This document shows, one piece after another, positions 8,724 through 16,552 of a stretch of 64,000 nucleotides of DNA. The position numbers and the translations under genes were made by a program. Source of the stretch: Streptomyces taklimakanensis (GTDB taxonomy: Bacteria > Actinomycetota > Actinomycetes > Streptomycetales > Streptomycetaceae); assembly GCF_009709575.1 (NCBI RefSeq), contig NZ_WIXO01000001.1:4342001-4406000 (forward strand), in the 5' to 3' direction. Below the pieces are notes generated by a model. The model worked only from the letters and a program-made list of their open reading frames with translations, did not search any database and had not been told where the DNA came from. Positions within the stretch are counted from its first letter, which is position 1; every line of letters begins with the position of its first letter.

Positions 8724-10976
8724 ATGGTGGGCGACGGGGCGCAGGGCAGTCACGGACCGTACGGACCGCCGGGGGCGCACGGCGCACCGGGGGGTGTCCC
8801 CGGCGCGCCGTGGGGCGGCGCGAACGCCGTGCCGTCGGTGCCGTCGGTGCCGCCGCCCCCACCGACGCCCCCGACGCCCCCGCCGATGCCGCGGCGGGCT
8901 CCGGCGGCCGGACCGTCCCTGGGGGAGTGGCTGCGCACCCCCCGCCCCGAGGCTGAGCCGGGCGTGTGGCGGTACGGACACCGGCCGAAACCGCCGGAGG
9001 ACCCCGACCGGCTCGACGACCGACAGTTGCTGGGCGGCGCCGCGCTGGCGCTGCTGTGCGGGCTGCTGGTGTGGTCGCTCAACTACAACGGCTACCTGCC
9101 GCCGCTGATGTGGCCGCTGGACTGGTTCACGCCCGACTCCTGGAAGGGGGAGGGCGCCTTCGTCACCGCCGCCTACGTCTACTACGCGCTCGTCGCCGTC
9201 CTGCTGTCCTGGGTCTTCGGGAAGCTGGGGCGTTGGGGTGAGGTCTGGCGGCGCCACGCGCGCCCCCGGCTGGCCGGCCTCCGCGGCGCGCGGGAGGACT
9301 CCCCGGCCGGAGCGGCCGGTCCGGCGCCCGTGCCCGCCGGCGGCCCCACCGACCCCGAACTCTGGCCCGGCCTGCGGGCCGTCGGCGAGCACGCCGCCGC
9401 CGACCGGCTGACGGCGGAAGCCCGGCAGGGGCGGATGAACGACGTCGACTACGCGCGCCTGGACCGCGTCTGGCGGTCGGTGCGGGCCAGGCCCGACCGG
9501 TTGCCCGCGTTCACCGAGGCCGTGCTCGCCCGCGGCGCCGAGGCCTTCGTCCACCCCTCCGGCGACCGGGACCTGCCCGTCCGGGCGGCCCGGCACGACC
9601 TGCTGACCGGGCAGGTGCGGTTGGGCTCCGCGCCCGACGAGGAGCGCAACCCGTACGCCTACCGGGGCGTCTGCCTGGCCCTGGAACCCGCCCTGCTGAG
9701 CACCTCGCTGCTGGTGGTGGGCCCGTCGGCGGCCGGGAAGACCAGCAGGGTGGTGCGGCCGGTGGTGGAGTCCCTGGCCCTCCAGGCGCTGGCCGGGCGG
9801 GCCGCGGTGGTCGCCGTGGGCGCGGCGGGCGCCGGGCTCGGGCCGGACGAGGCCTACGACGTGGTGATCAGGCTCGGCGACCCCGACTCCGCCCACGACC
9901 TCGACCTCTACGGCGGCACCGACGACCCCGACGAGGCCGCGGCCGTACTGGCCGAGGCGCTGGTCGGCGACGCCCTCGGGGGCGGCACGGGGGGAGCCGC
10001 GTTCGGGGGGCCGGGCGGCGAGGCCGACACCCGCCGCGCCGCCACCACCCTCGCGCAGCTCATCGGCCCCTACCGCACCGCGCACGGTCGCTTCCCGGCC
10101 GTTCCCGAGCTGCGCGAGCTGCTGGACGGGGTGCCGGTCGCCCTCGCGGCACTGCGCCAGGCCTGCGAGGCCGTCGGGGACGGGGCCGCCCTGCGCGAAC
10201 TGGACGCCCGCGAGCGCCAGTTCGGGCGTCCCGGCGATCCGGGGCCGCTGTTGGCCGACCGGGTCGCGCTGCTGGACCGGCCCGCGTTCGCCGGGTTCTT
10301 CCGCACCGGCGCCCCCGGGGACGGCGCTCTCCGCTCCGGTCGGCCCTTCGCCCTGCGGGACCTGGAGCATCCGCTGCGGGTGCGGATCGACCTGCCCGAG
10401 CGCGGGCACGCCGAGGCGTCCCGTCTGCTGGCCCGGTTGCTGCTCGCCCAGTTCACCACGTGTGTCCAGGGCCGTGACGAGCGTTCGCTCTTCGCCTGTC
10501 TGGTGCTCGACGACGCCGCGCAGACCCTCACTCCCGCCTCGGTGCGGGCCGTCCAACGGCTGCGGACGGCGAACGCGGGCGTGGTGCTGGCGCTGCGCAG
10601 CCTGGACGAGGTGCCCGAACCGCTGCGCGCCGCCGCCGTCGGCGCGGTCGGCTGCCGGGTGGCACTGTCGGGGCTGAGCACCTGGGACGGCGAGGTGTTC
10701 GCCCGGGCGTGGGGCCGCGACTGGGTGAAGACCGAGGACGTCACCCACAACCCCGACTTCTCCGGCGGTCCGCTCCGCAGGGCCGTGCGTGCCGTCCGGA
10801 CCCTGTTCACCGGGGTGCGCGCGACGACCCGTTCGGTGACGGTGCGCACGGTGCAGCGCGAGCGCTGGTCGGCCTCCGACCTCGCCCACAAGGTGCCGCC
10901 GGGGCACGCGGTGGTGTCGCTCACCACCTTCCGGGGCGAGGCGAGCCCGCCGGTCCTGGCCCGACTCGGCGAGTAG
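8724..10976 (+). CDS. Membrane-anchored ATPase resembling VirD4/TraG coupling proteins
   Basis: A 750-residue protein. The N-terminal 60 or so residues are Gly/Pro-rich with Pro-Thr repeats. Two hydrophobic helices follow (ALALLCGLLVWSL and YYALVAVLLSWVFG), then a large cytoplasmic ATPase region. Walker A is GPSAAGKTS and Walker B is CLVLDDAAQ. The layout of membrane pair, P-loop, and late TraM-recognition-like segment (VRAVQRLRTANAGVVLALRS) resembles type IV coupling proteins. No conjugation genes are nearby, so a chromosomal housekeeping role is more likely than DNA transfer; the substrate is unknown. The ATG at 8724 follows GGAG; an upstream start at 8649 is possible but only adds Arg/Gly sequence. 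Confidence 0.65.
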   Translation: MVGDGAQGSHGPYGPPGAHGAPGGVPGAPWGGANAVPSVPSVPPPPPTPPTPPPMPRRAPAAGPSLGEWLRTPRPEAEPGVWRYGHRPKPPEDPDRLDDRQLLGGAALALLCGLLVWSLNYNGYLPPLMWPLDWFTPDSWKGEGAFVTAAYVYYALVAVLLSWVFGKLGRWGEVWRRHARPRLAGLRGAREDSPAGAAGPAPVPAGGPTDPELWPGLRAVGEHAAADRLTAEARQGRMNDVDYARLDRVWRSVRARPDRLPAFTEAVLARGAEAFVHPSGDRDLPVRAARHDLLTGQVRLGSAPDEERNPYAYRGVCLALEPALLSTSLLVVGPSAAGKTSRVVRPVVESLALQALAGRAAVVAVGAAGAGLGPDEAYDVVIRLGDPDSAHDLDLYGGTDDPDEAAAVLAEALVGDALGGGTGGAAFGGPGGEADTRRAATTLAQLIGPYRTAHGRFPAVPELRELLDGVPVALAALRQACEAVGDGAALRELDARERQFGRPGDPGPLLADRVALLDRPAFAGFFRTGAPGDGALRSGRPFALRDLEHPLRVRIDLPERGHAEASRLLARLLLAQFTTCVQGRDERSLFACLVLDDAAQTLTPASVRAVQRLRTANAGVVLALRSLDEVPEPLRAAAVGAVGCRVALSGLSTWDGEVFARAWGRDWVKTEDVTHNPDFSGGPLRRAVRAVRTLFTGVRATTRSVTVRTVQRERWSASDLAHKVPPGHAVVSLTTFRGEASPPVLARLGE

Positions 10977-11011
10977 TCCGCGTCCGGGGCGCGGGTGGGC
11001 GCACGGGGGGG

Positions 11012-11025
11012 CGTACGGCTGTACG
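11012..11025. promoter_or_regulatory. Small palindrome upstream of the PucR gene
   Basis: CGTAC-GGCT-GTACG, a perfect 5-4-5 inverted repeat about 125 bp before the PucR start codon; a related CCGTACGG occurs about 35 bp further on. Possibly an autoregulatory operator, but it is short enough to be chance. Confidence 0.2.
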
Positions 11026-11149
11026 GTCAGGCGCAGTCCGGCCTTATCCTCACTACCGTACGGCCAAAAACTCGTCGTCATGTGTCACCCCATCTGCCGG
11101 AAAGCGTCGACGTAATGCGGCGAACCGCCGGAAAGGGCCCAGGTCAGTC

Positions 11150-12898
11150 ATGCCGCTCACCCTCGCCTCGCTGGTCCAGCACTCCTCCCTCAGGCTCACC
11201 GTCCTCGCGGGCGAGGGCCGGTTGGACGCGCCCGTGCGCTGGGCGCACGTCAGCGAGTTGGCCGATCCCGTGCCGTACCTGGAGGGCGGGGAGCTGTTGC
11301 TGATCACGGCGATGAAGCTCGATGTGGAGGACGCCGACGCGATGCGCCTCTACGTCGGCCGGCTGGACGCCGCCGGCGTGGTCGGGCTGGGCTTCGCGGC
11401 CGGGGTCGCCTACGCGGAGGTGCCGCCCGCGCTGCTCGCCGCGGCCCGCGAGGCGGACTTCCCGTTGCTGGAGGTGCCCCGCCGCACCCCGTTCCTGGCC
11501 ATCAGCAAGGCGGTCTCGGCGGCCAACGCCGCCGAGCAGTACCGCGCGGTCACCGCGGGGTTCGAGGCCCAGCGCGAGCTGACCCGCGCCGCGCTCTCCG
11601 AGCAGGGCCCGGCGGCCCTGCTCGCGCGACTGGCCGCGCACATCGACGGCTGGGCGGCCCTCTACGACCTCTCCGGCGCGCCGGTGGCGGTCGCTCCCGC
11701 CTGGGCGACCCGCCGGGCCGCGAGGTTGGCCGGGGACGTGCGGCGGCTGTGCGATCGCCCCGTGCCCGCGAGCGCCGTGGTCGGCGAGGCTCCGGCGGAC
11801 GAGCGGGGCGGGGCGGGGGAGCGGGACGGGAAGGGCCCGGACGACCGGGTGGAGCTGCAGTCGATCGGATCCGGGCGTCGAGTCAGGGCCGTGCTGGCGG
11901 TGGGCACCGACGCCCCCCTGGGGACCGCCGAACGCTACGCGGTCAACTCCGCCGTGGCCCTGTTGACCCTGGCCGCCGAGCGGTCCCGCGCCCTGCAGGG
12001 GGCCGAACAGCGGCTGGGAGCCGCGGTGCTGCGGATGCTGATGGCGGGGGAGGCCGACCACGCCCGGGCGGTCGCCGGCTCCCTGTACGGCGGACTGTTG
12101 GACGAGCCGCTGCGGGTGGTGGTCGCGGAGGCCGTGCCGGGCACGGGGGGCCGGCGGCGCGCGTCCGCCGCCTCCCGCGCCCGGGGGGAGGACGAGGCCG
12201 TCCCCGACGGCGCGGGGGAGGCGGCGGACCCATCGCCGGCGGTGCTGGACGCGCTGGCCGAGCGGGTCGAGGCGGCCGCGGCACGGGCCGGCGAGTCGGT
12301 GCTGCTGGTTCCGCACGCCACCAGGCTGACCGGCCTGGTGGCCGACGGCGGAGCCGCTGCCGCCGCCTGCGCCGAGTTCGCGGAGCGGGCCGAGGCCGCC
12401 CCCGGGGGCGACGTCCCCGAGGCGGGGCGGACCGGGCAGACGGGGCCGGGTCTGGTCGTCGGCGTCTCGGCGCCCGCCGGGATCGCCTCCGCGGCCGTGG
12501 CCTTCCGGCAGGCCGAGCAGGCGCTGTCCGTCGCCCGCCGCCGGGGGCGGGCGCTGGTGGAGCACGAGGACGTGGCCTCCGGATCGGTGCTGCCGCTGCT
12601 GGCCGACGACGCGGTGCGCGCCTTCGCCGACGGCATGCTGCGGGCGTTGTACGAACACGACGCGCGCGGCCGCGGCGACCTGGTCGCCTCGCTGCACGCC
12701 TGGCTCTCCCGGCACGGGCAGTGGGACGCGGCCGCCGCCGACCTCGGCGTCCACCGGCACACCCTGCGCTACCGGATGCGGCGGGTCGAGGAGATCCTCG
12801 GACGGTCGCTGGACGACCCGGACGCGCGGATGGAGCTGTGGTTGGCGCTCAAGGCGACGGCGGCCGTGCCGCCGGCCGCGGACGGACGAGCCGGCTGA
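11150..12898 (+). CDS. PucR-family transcriptional regulator
   Basis: A 582-residue DNA-binding regulator. The N-terminal PucR sensor domain covers about residues 1-125 (LTVLAGEGRLDAPVRWAHVS onward). A GGDEF-like central region follows, with low-complexity Gly/Glu insertions near residues 215-235 and 340-365. A C-terminal helix-turn-helix (AAADLGVHRHTLRYRMRRVE) lies near residue 545. Regulators of this class control purine, GABA and polyamine catabolism in Streptomyces and Bacillus. With gabT and two aldehyde dehydrogenases nearby, it is a good candidate regulator of that pathway. The ATG at 11150 is preceded by an AGG-type site. It may also regulate itself. Confidence 0.85.
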   Translation: MPLTLASLVQHSSLRLTVLAGEGRLDAPVRWAHVSELADPVPYLEGGELLLITAMKLDVEDADAMRLYVGRLDAAGVVGLGFAAGVAYAEVPPALLAAAREADFPLLEVPRRTPFLAISKAVSAANAAEQYRAVTAGFEAQRELTRAALSEQGPAALLARLAAHIDGWAALYDLSGAPVAVAPAWATRRAARLAGDVRRLCDRPVPASAVVGEAPADERGGAGERDGKGPDDRVELQSIGSGRRVRAVLAVGTDAPLGTAERYAVNSAVALLTLAAERSRALQGAEQRLGAAVLRMLMAGEADHARAVAGSLYGGLLDEPLRVVVAEAVPGTGGRRRASAASRARGEDEAVPDGAGEAADPSPAVLDALAERVEAAAARAGESVLLVPHATRLTGLVADGGAAAAACAEFAERAEAAPGGDVPEAGRTGQTGPGLVVGVSAPAGIASAAVAFRQAEQALSVARRRGRALVEHEDVASGSVLPLLADDAVRAFADGMLRALYEHDARGRGDLVASLHAWLSRHGQWDAAAADLGVHRHTLRYRMRRVEEILGRSLDDPDARMELWLALKATAAVPPAADGRAG

Positions 12899-12929
12899 CC
12901 CGCCCGCCCGCGGCCGTGCCGTCGGCCGG

Positions 12930-14282
12930 TCAGGAGGCGCAGTACTGCCGTTCCTTGCCGATCGAGCGGTACATGCAGTCGGCGTTCTCCAACAGCAGGA
13001 GCACCGCGCCCTCGTTGCGGGCGGTCTCCCGCTCGATCACCTCGTCGGGCGGGTAGAAGCCGTCCCGGCCGTTCGGCCCGGGGTACATCTCGAAGGTGTA
13101 GCTGAAGATGCGGTGCACGCCCCACATCCAGTCGTTGATCGACCCGTCGGTGACGTACAGGTCGCTGGACTGCTGCGGGGTGTAGCCGTTGGAGGCGGCC
13201 ATCGCCCGGCCGACGGTGGCGAAGGCGTCGCGGTCGTCGCGGGTGAGGCCGGGCGCGGTGTCGCTGTGGGTGTAGCCGTAGGGCCACAGCACCAGTTCGC
13301 TGTAGGTGTGGAAGTCGATGTGCGCCCTGATCTGCTGTTCCCCGCCGACGACCCGGCTCTCGACGAAGTCGGCGACGACCCCCACCTCGGTGGCGGACCC
13401 GGGGGACGGGCCGCGGTAGGTGAGGCTGGAGGGGTTGGAGGAGGAACCGCCGCAGCAGCCCCACTGGTAGGGCCAGTTGCGGTTGAGGTCGGTGCCGACG
13501 TACCGGGAGCCGGGGGTGGGCTGGCGGTTCTTGCGCCAGCTGCGGTAGGTGCCGCCGGCGATGTCGTACTCGCCGCCGTCGGGGTTCGCGTCCGGGATGA
13601 TCCACAGCTCCCGCTGGTCCACCATCCGGGTGATGCGGGCGTCCGAGCCGTACCGCTCGCCGAACTCCCGGATCACGTAGAGCGCCATCTCGACCGTCAG
13701 GTGCTCGCGGGCGTGCTGGTGGTGGGTGAACAGCACCTCCGGTTCGTCCTCGTCGGCGCGGACGTTGTCGCTGATCTTGACGGCGACGATGTCGCGTCCC
13801 TCGTGGGAGGTGCCGATGACCTGCCGGGAGAGGATGGTCGGGTGTTCGCGGACGTACCGGTCGATCGCCGCCGTCATCTCGGCGTGGTCGTGGTAGCCCG
13901 AGTCGGCCGGCGGGAACCCGAGGGTGCCGGTCTCCTGCCCGGTCCCTCGGTCCGTCGACCGGTTCGGCGGCGCGGGGAGCGCGGAGATCCGGTGCCCGGC
14001 CTTCCGCAGCCGCTCGACCTGCGCGGTGTCGGCGGTGACCACCACCGAGTGGTCGCGCACCGCGTCGATCGCGGCGCCGGTGCGGGCGATGGCCGTGCGC
14101 TGCTCGGCGCTGTCGATCCCGGCTATCTCGTACTGCCGCTCCCCTCCGGCGGTGGTGGTGGGGGCGGACCGGGGACCGTCCTCGGGCGCGGCGGTGGCCT
14201 GTGCTCCGAGGGGAACGGTCAGCGCGAGGGTGAGGAGGAGGGCCGCGGTGAGGGGCCGCCGCCCGGTCGTACGTCTACGCAT
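12930..14282 (-). CDS. Secreted M14 zinc carboxypeptidase
   Basis: A 450-residue preproenzyme with an N-terminal signal peptide (Arg-rich start, hydrophobic residues 11-27, cleavage near ATA-AP). A propeptide of roughly 90 residues follows, then the M14 catalytic domain. Zinc ligands are His190 and Glu193 in HQHAREH and His325 in IDFHTY; Glu398 in TFEMYPG is the catalytic base. The Asn-Arg pair in TDLNRNW binds the substrate carboxylate. Two cysteines at 276-277 and the C-terminal cysteines may form disulfides. It most resembles carboxypeptidase T/SG of Streptomyces, which releases C-terminal residues from extracellular peptides. It converges on the PucR gene with only 31 bp between stops. 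Confidence 0.88.
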   Translation of the reverse strand: MRRRTTGRRPLTAALLLTLALTVPLGAQATAAPEDGPRSAPTTTAGGERQYEIAGIDSAEQRTAIARTGAAIDAVRDHSVVVTADTAQVERLRKAGHRISALPAPPNRSTDRGTGQETGTLGFPPADSGYHDHAEMTAAIDRYVREHPTILSRQVIGTSHEGRDIVAVKISDNVRADEDEPEVLFTHHQHAREHLTVEMALYVIREFGERYGSDARITRMVDQRELWIIPDANPDGGEYDIAGGTYRSWRKNRQPTPGSRYVGTDLNRNWPYQWGCCGGSSSNPSSLTYRGPSPGSATEVGVVADFVESRVVGGEQQIRAHIDFHTYSELVLWPYGYTHSDTAPGLTRDDRDAFATVGRAMAASNGYTPQQSSDLYVTDGSINDWMWGVHRIFSYTFEMYPGPNGRDGFYPPDEVIERETARNEGAVLLLLENADCMYRSIGKERQYCAS

Positions 14283-14585
14283 CGCGTCTCCTGGGGTGTC
14301 CAGTTCGACGGGTGGGGGGCCGTGCGTTTCATGTCATGGTCGCGGCAAGAGGGAGGACGGGCAACCCCACCCTCCTGGCCAAAGAGGAGCGGGAAAACAC
14401 CGAAGTGCTACGTGCCGGACAACGGCCGTGGGCCGGTGCGGCCCCTACGGTGGAGGCGGAAGGTCGTCCGTGCCAGCGCGGGCGCCGTCCTCCCGCACGC
14501 CGTCGGCATCCGTCGACCAACCGCCCCTCGACACCTCGGGCGGAACCCACATCGCTCCACCACTTCGGAAGGGCCGGGATACGCA
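14283..14585. other. Divergent intergenic region, no gene seen
   Basis: 303 bp between the divergent carboxypeptidase and aldehyde dehydrogenase genes. It must hold both promoters. I see no convincing -10/-35 pair, RNA gene or palindrome; the frames crossing it lack start signals. Confidence 0.5.
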
Positions 14586-16040
14586 GTGACCACAGCGATC
14601 TCCACGCACGCGTTCTGGCTCGCCGGTCGCGAGGCGACCGGCGACGAGACCTTCGAGGTCACCTCGCCCTGGGACGGCCGGACCGTCGGCACCGTCGCCG
14701 TTCCCACCGATGACCAGGTCGAGCGGGCCGTGGCCGCCGCGACCGACGTCGCCGCCGAGTTCGCGGCCACCCCCGCGCACGTGCGCGCCGCGGCCTTGGA
14801 CCACGTCTCGCGGCGGCTCGCCGAGCGTTCCGAGGAGATCGCCCGGCTGATCTCCGCCGAGAACGGCAAGCCCGTCAAGTGGGCCCGCGGCGAGGTCGGC
14901 CGCGCCGTGTCGGTCTTCCGCTGGGCCGCCGACGAGGCCCGCCGCTTCAACGGCGGCACCGCCCAGCGGCTGGACTCCGACGCGGGCGGGGCCGGTCGCC
15001 TGGCCCTGACCCGCCGCTTCCCGCGCGGGCCGGTCCTGGGCATCGCGCCGTTCAACTTCCCCCTCAACCTGTGCGCCCACAAGGTCGCCCCGGCGATCGC
15101 GGTCGGTGCGCCGATCCTGCTCAAGCCCGCGCCGGCCACCCCGCTCTCCGCGCTGCTGCTGGGCGAACTGCTGGCCGAGACCGACCTGCCCGCCGGCTCC
15201 TGGTCGGTGCTGCCCGTCCCCAACGACCGCATGCCGTCGCTGGTGAGGGACGAGCGGCTGCCGGTGCTCTCGTTCACCGGCTCCGGCCCCGTGGGGTGGT
15301 CCATCCTGGACTCGGTGCCCCGCAAGCGCGTCACCCTGGAACTGGGCGGCAACGGCGCGGCCGTCGTGCTGGCCGACTACTCCTCGGAGGAGGATCTGGA
15401 CCGGGCCGCGCAGCGCATCGCGACCTTCTCCAACTACCAGGGCGGCCAGTCCTGCATCTCCGTCCAGCGCGTCATCGCCGACGCTTCGGTGTACGACCGA
15501 CTGCTGCCCAAGGTGGTCGCCGCGGTCGAGGCCCAGGTCACCGGCGACCCGTCGGACGACGCCACCGACGTCGGCCCGCTGATCAGCGAGGACGCCGCCA
15601 AGCGGGTGGAGTCCTGGGTGGACGAGGCGGTCGACGCCGGGGCGAGGCTGCTGACCGGCGGCAAGCGCGACGGTGCCACCTACGCGCCCACCGTCCTCGC
15701 CGACGTCCCCGCCGACGTCACGATCTCCTGCGAGGAGGTCTTCGGCCCCGTGCTGACCATCACCTCCGTCGAGGGCGAGGAGGCCGCCTTCGCCGCGGTC
15801 AACGACTCCCGGTACGGCCTCCAGGCGGGCGTGTTCACCCACGACGTGCAGGCCGCCTTCCGCGCCCACCGCGCCCTGGAGGTCGGCGGTGTGATCATCG
15901 GCGACGTGCCCTCCTACCGGGCGGACCAGATGCCCTACGGCGGCGTCAAGGAGTCCGGTGTGGGACGCGAGGGCGTGCTGTTCGCCATGGAGGACTACAC
16001 CTACGAGCGGGTGATGGTCCTCACCGGCCTGGACCTGTGA
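14586..16040 (+). CDS. NAD-dependent aldehyde dehydrogenase
   Basis: A soluble aldehyde dehydrogenase of 484 residues starting at GTG 14586, which gives the sequence TTAISTHAFWLAGRE. The ribosome binding site is weak (GGAAGG at a long spacing). The general base is Glu252 in TLELGGNG and the nucleophile Cys290 in GGQSCISVQR. The cofactor motif is IAPFNFPLN, as in the glyceraldehyde-3-phosphate/lactaldehyde-like subgroup, unlike the WNYP type at 3390-4838. In S. coelicolor an aldehyde dehydrogenase gene beside a PucR regulator is implicated in polyamine use, so the same role is plausible here. Its exact aldehyde is not determined by sequence. Confidence 0.82.
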   Translation: MTTAISTHAFWLAGREATGDETFEVTSPWDGRTVGTVAVPTDDQVERAVAAATDVAAEFAATPAHVRAAALDHVSRRLAERSEEIARLISAENGKPVKWARGEVGRAVSVFRWAADEARRFNGGTAQRLDSDAGGAGRLALTRRFPRGPVLGIAPFNFPLNLCAHKVAPAIAVGAPILLKPAPATPLSALLLGELLAETDLPAGSWSVLPVPNDRMPSLVRDERLPVLSFTGSGPVGWSILDSVPRKRVTLELGGNGAAVVLADYSSEEDLDRAAQRIATFSNYQGGQSCISVQRVIADASVYDRLLPKVVAAVEAQVTGDPSDDATDVGPLISEDAAKRVESWVDEAVDAGARLLTGGKRDGATYAPTVLADVPADVTISCEEVFGPVLTITSVEGEEAAFAAVNDSRYGLQAGVFTHDVQAAFRAHRALEVGGVIIGDVPSYRADQMPYGGVKESGVGREGVLFAMEDYTYERVMVLTGLDL

Positions 16041-16063
16041 CCGGGGTCGGCTGACGGGAGCCC

Positions 16064-16104
16064 ACGGCGGCCGGGACGCGCACACCGCGCGTCCCGGCCG
16101 CCGT
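16064..16104 (+). terminator. 17-bp perfect hairpin after aldehyde dehydrogenase
   Basis: Arms ACGGCGGCCGGGACGCG and complement with a 7-nt loop begin 24 bp after the stop codon. The strength and position fit an intrinsic terminator lacking a T-tract. Confidence 0.75.
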
Positions 16105-16246
16105 CGTCCCGGGGGAGGGACGGCAACGCGGGGAGTCCACCACCGCGCTCGACCCGGCGGCGACGGCGGCGACGGTCGTCGCGGTCGTCCGGGGCGGCTA
16201 CGTCCTCGCCCGCTCCGCCGCCTCGTCCGCGCCCTTCGAGCAGGCG

Positions 16247-16432
16247 ATGGACGAGGTGTGGACGGCCGCCCACGAGTCGGGCACGCACTCCGTCGTGCTC
16301 GGCCTCGACCCGCACCGCCGGGAGCTGGTCCACTTCGCCCTGCGGGAGAGCCAGGGCACGGGGACGAGGGGCGGCGGCACCCGTTACGAGGTCCTGCGCC
16401 TGTCCGAGGGGCCGGACGGGGGGAACCGGTGA
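16247..16432 (+). CDS. Possible small protein of unknown function
   Basis: A 61-residue frame from ATG 16247 with GAGCAGG upstream; the frame stays open back to 16055 without another start codon. The product (MDEVWTAAHESGTHSVVLG...) has mixed, protein-like composition and no recognised domain. It follows the terminator hairpin of the dehydrogenase. It could be a genuine small gene, the remnant of a longer one whose start has been lost, or a chance frame. Confidence 0.3.
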   Translation: MDEVWTAAHESGTHSVVLGLDPHRRELVHFALRESQGTGTRGGGTRYEVLRLSEGPDGGNR

Positions 16433-16552
16433 ACCCGGCCGACACAGGCCGCCTCACCACGCACTTCCGCGCGGTGCCGTGCCGGGGGTGACGCGTGATC
16501 GCCGCGGCCGGCGCCCGAGGACGGGAGCCGGCCGCGGCGCGGCCCGCCCGCG

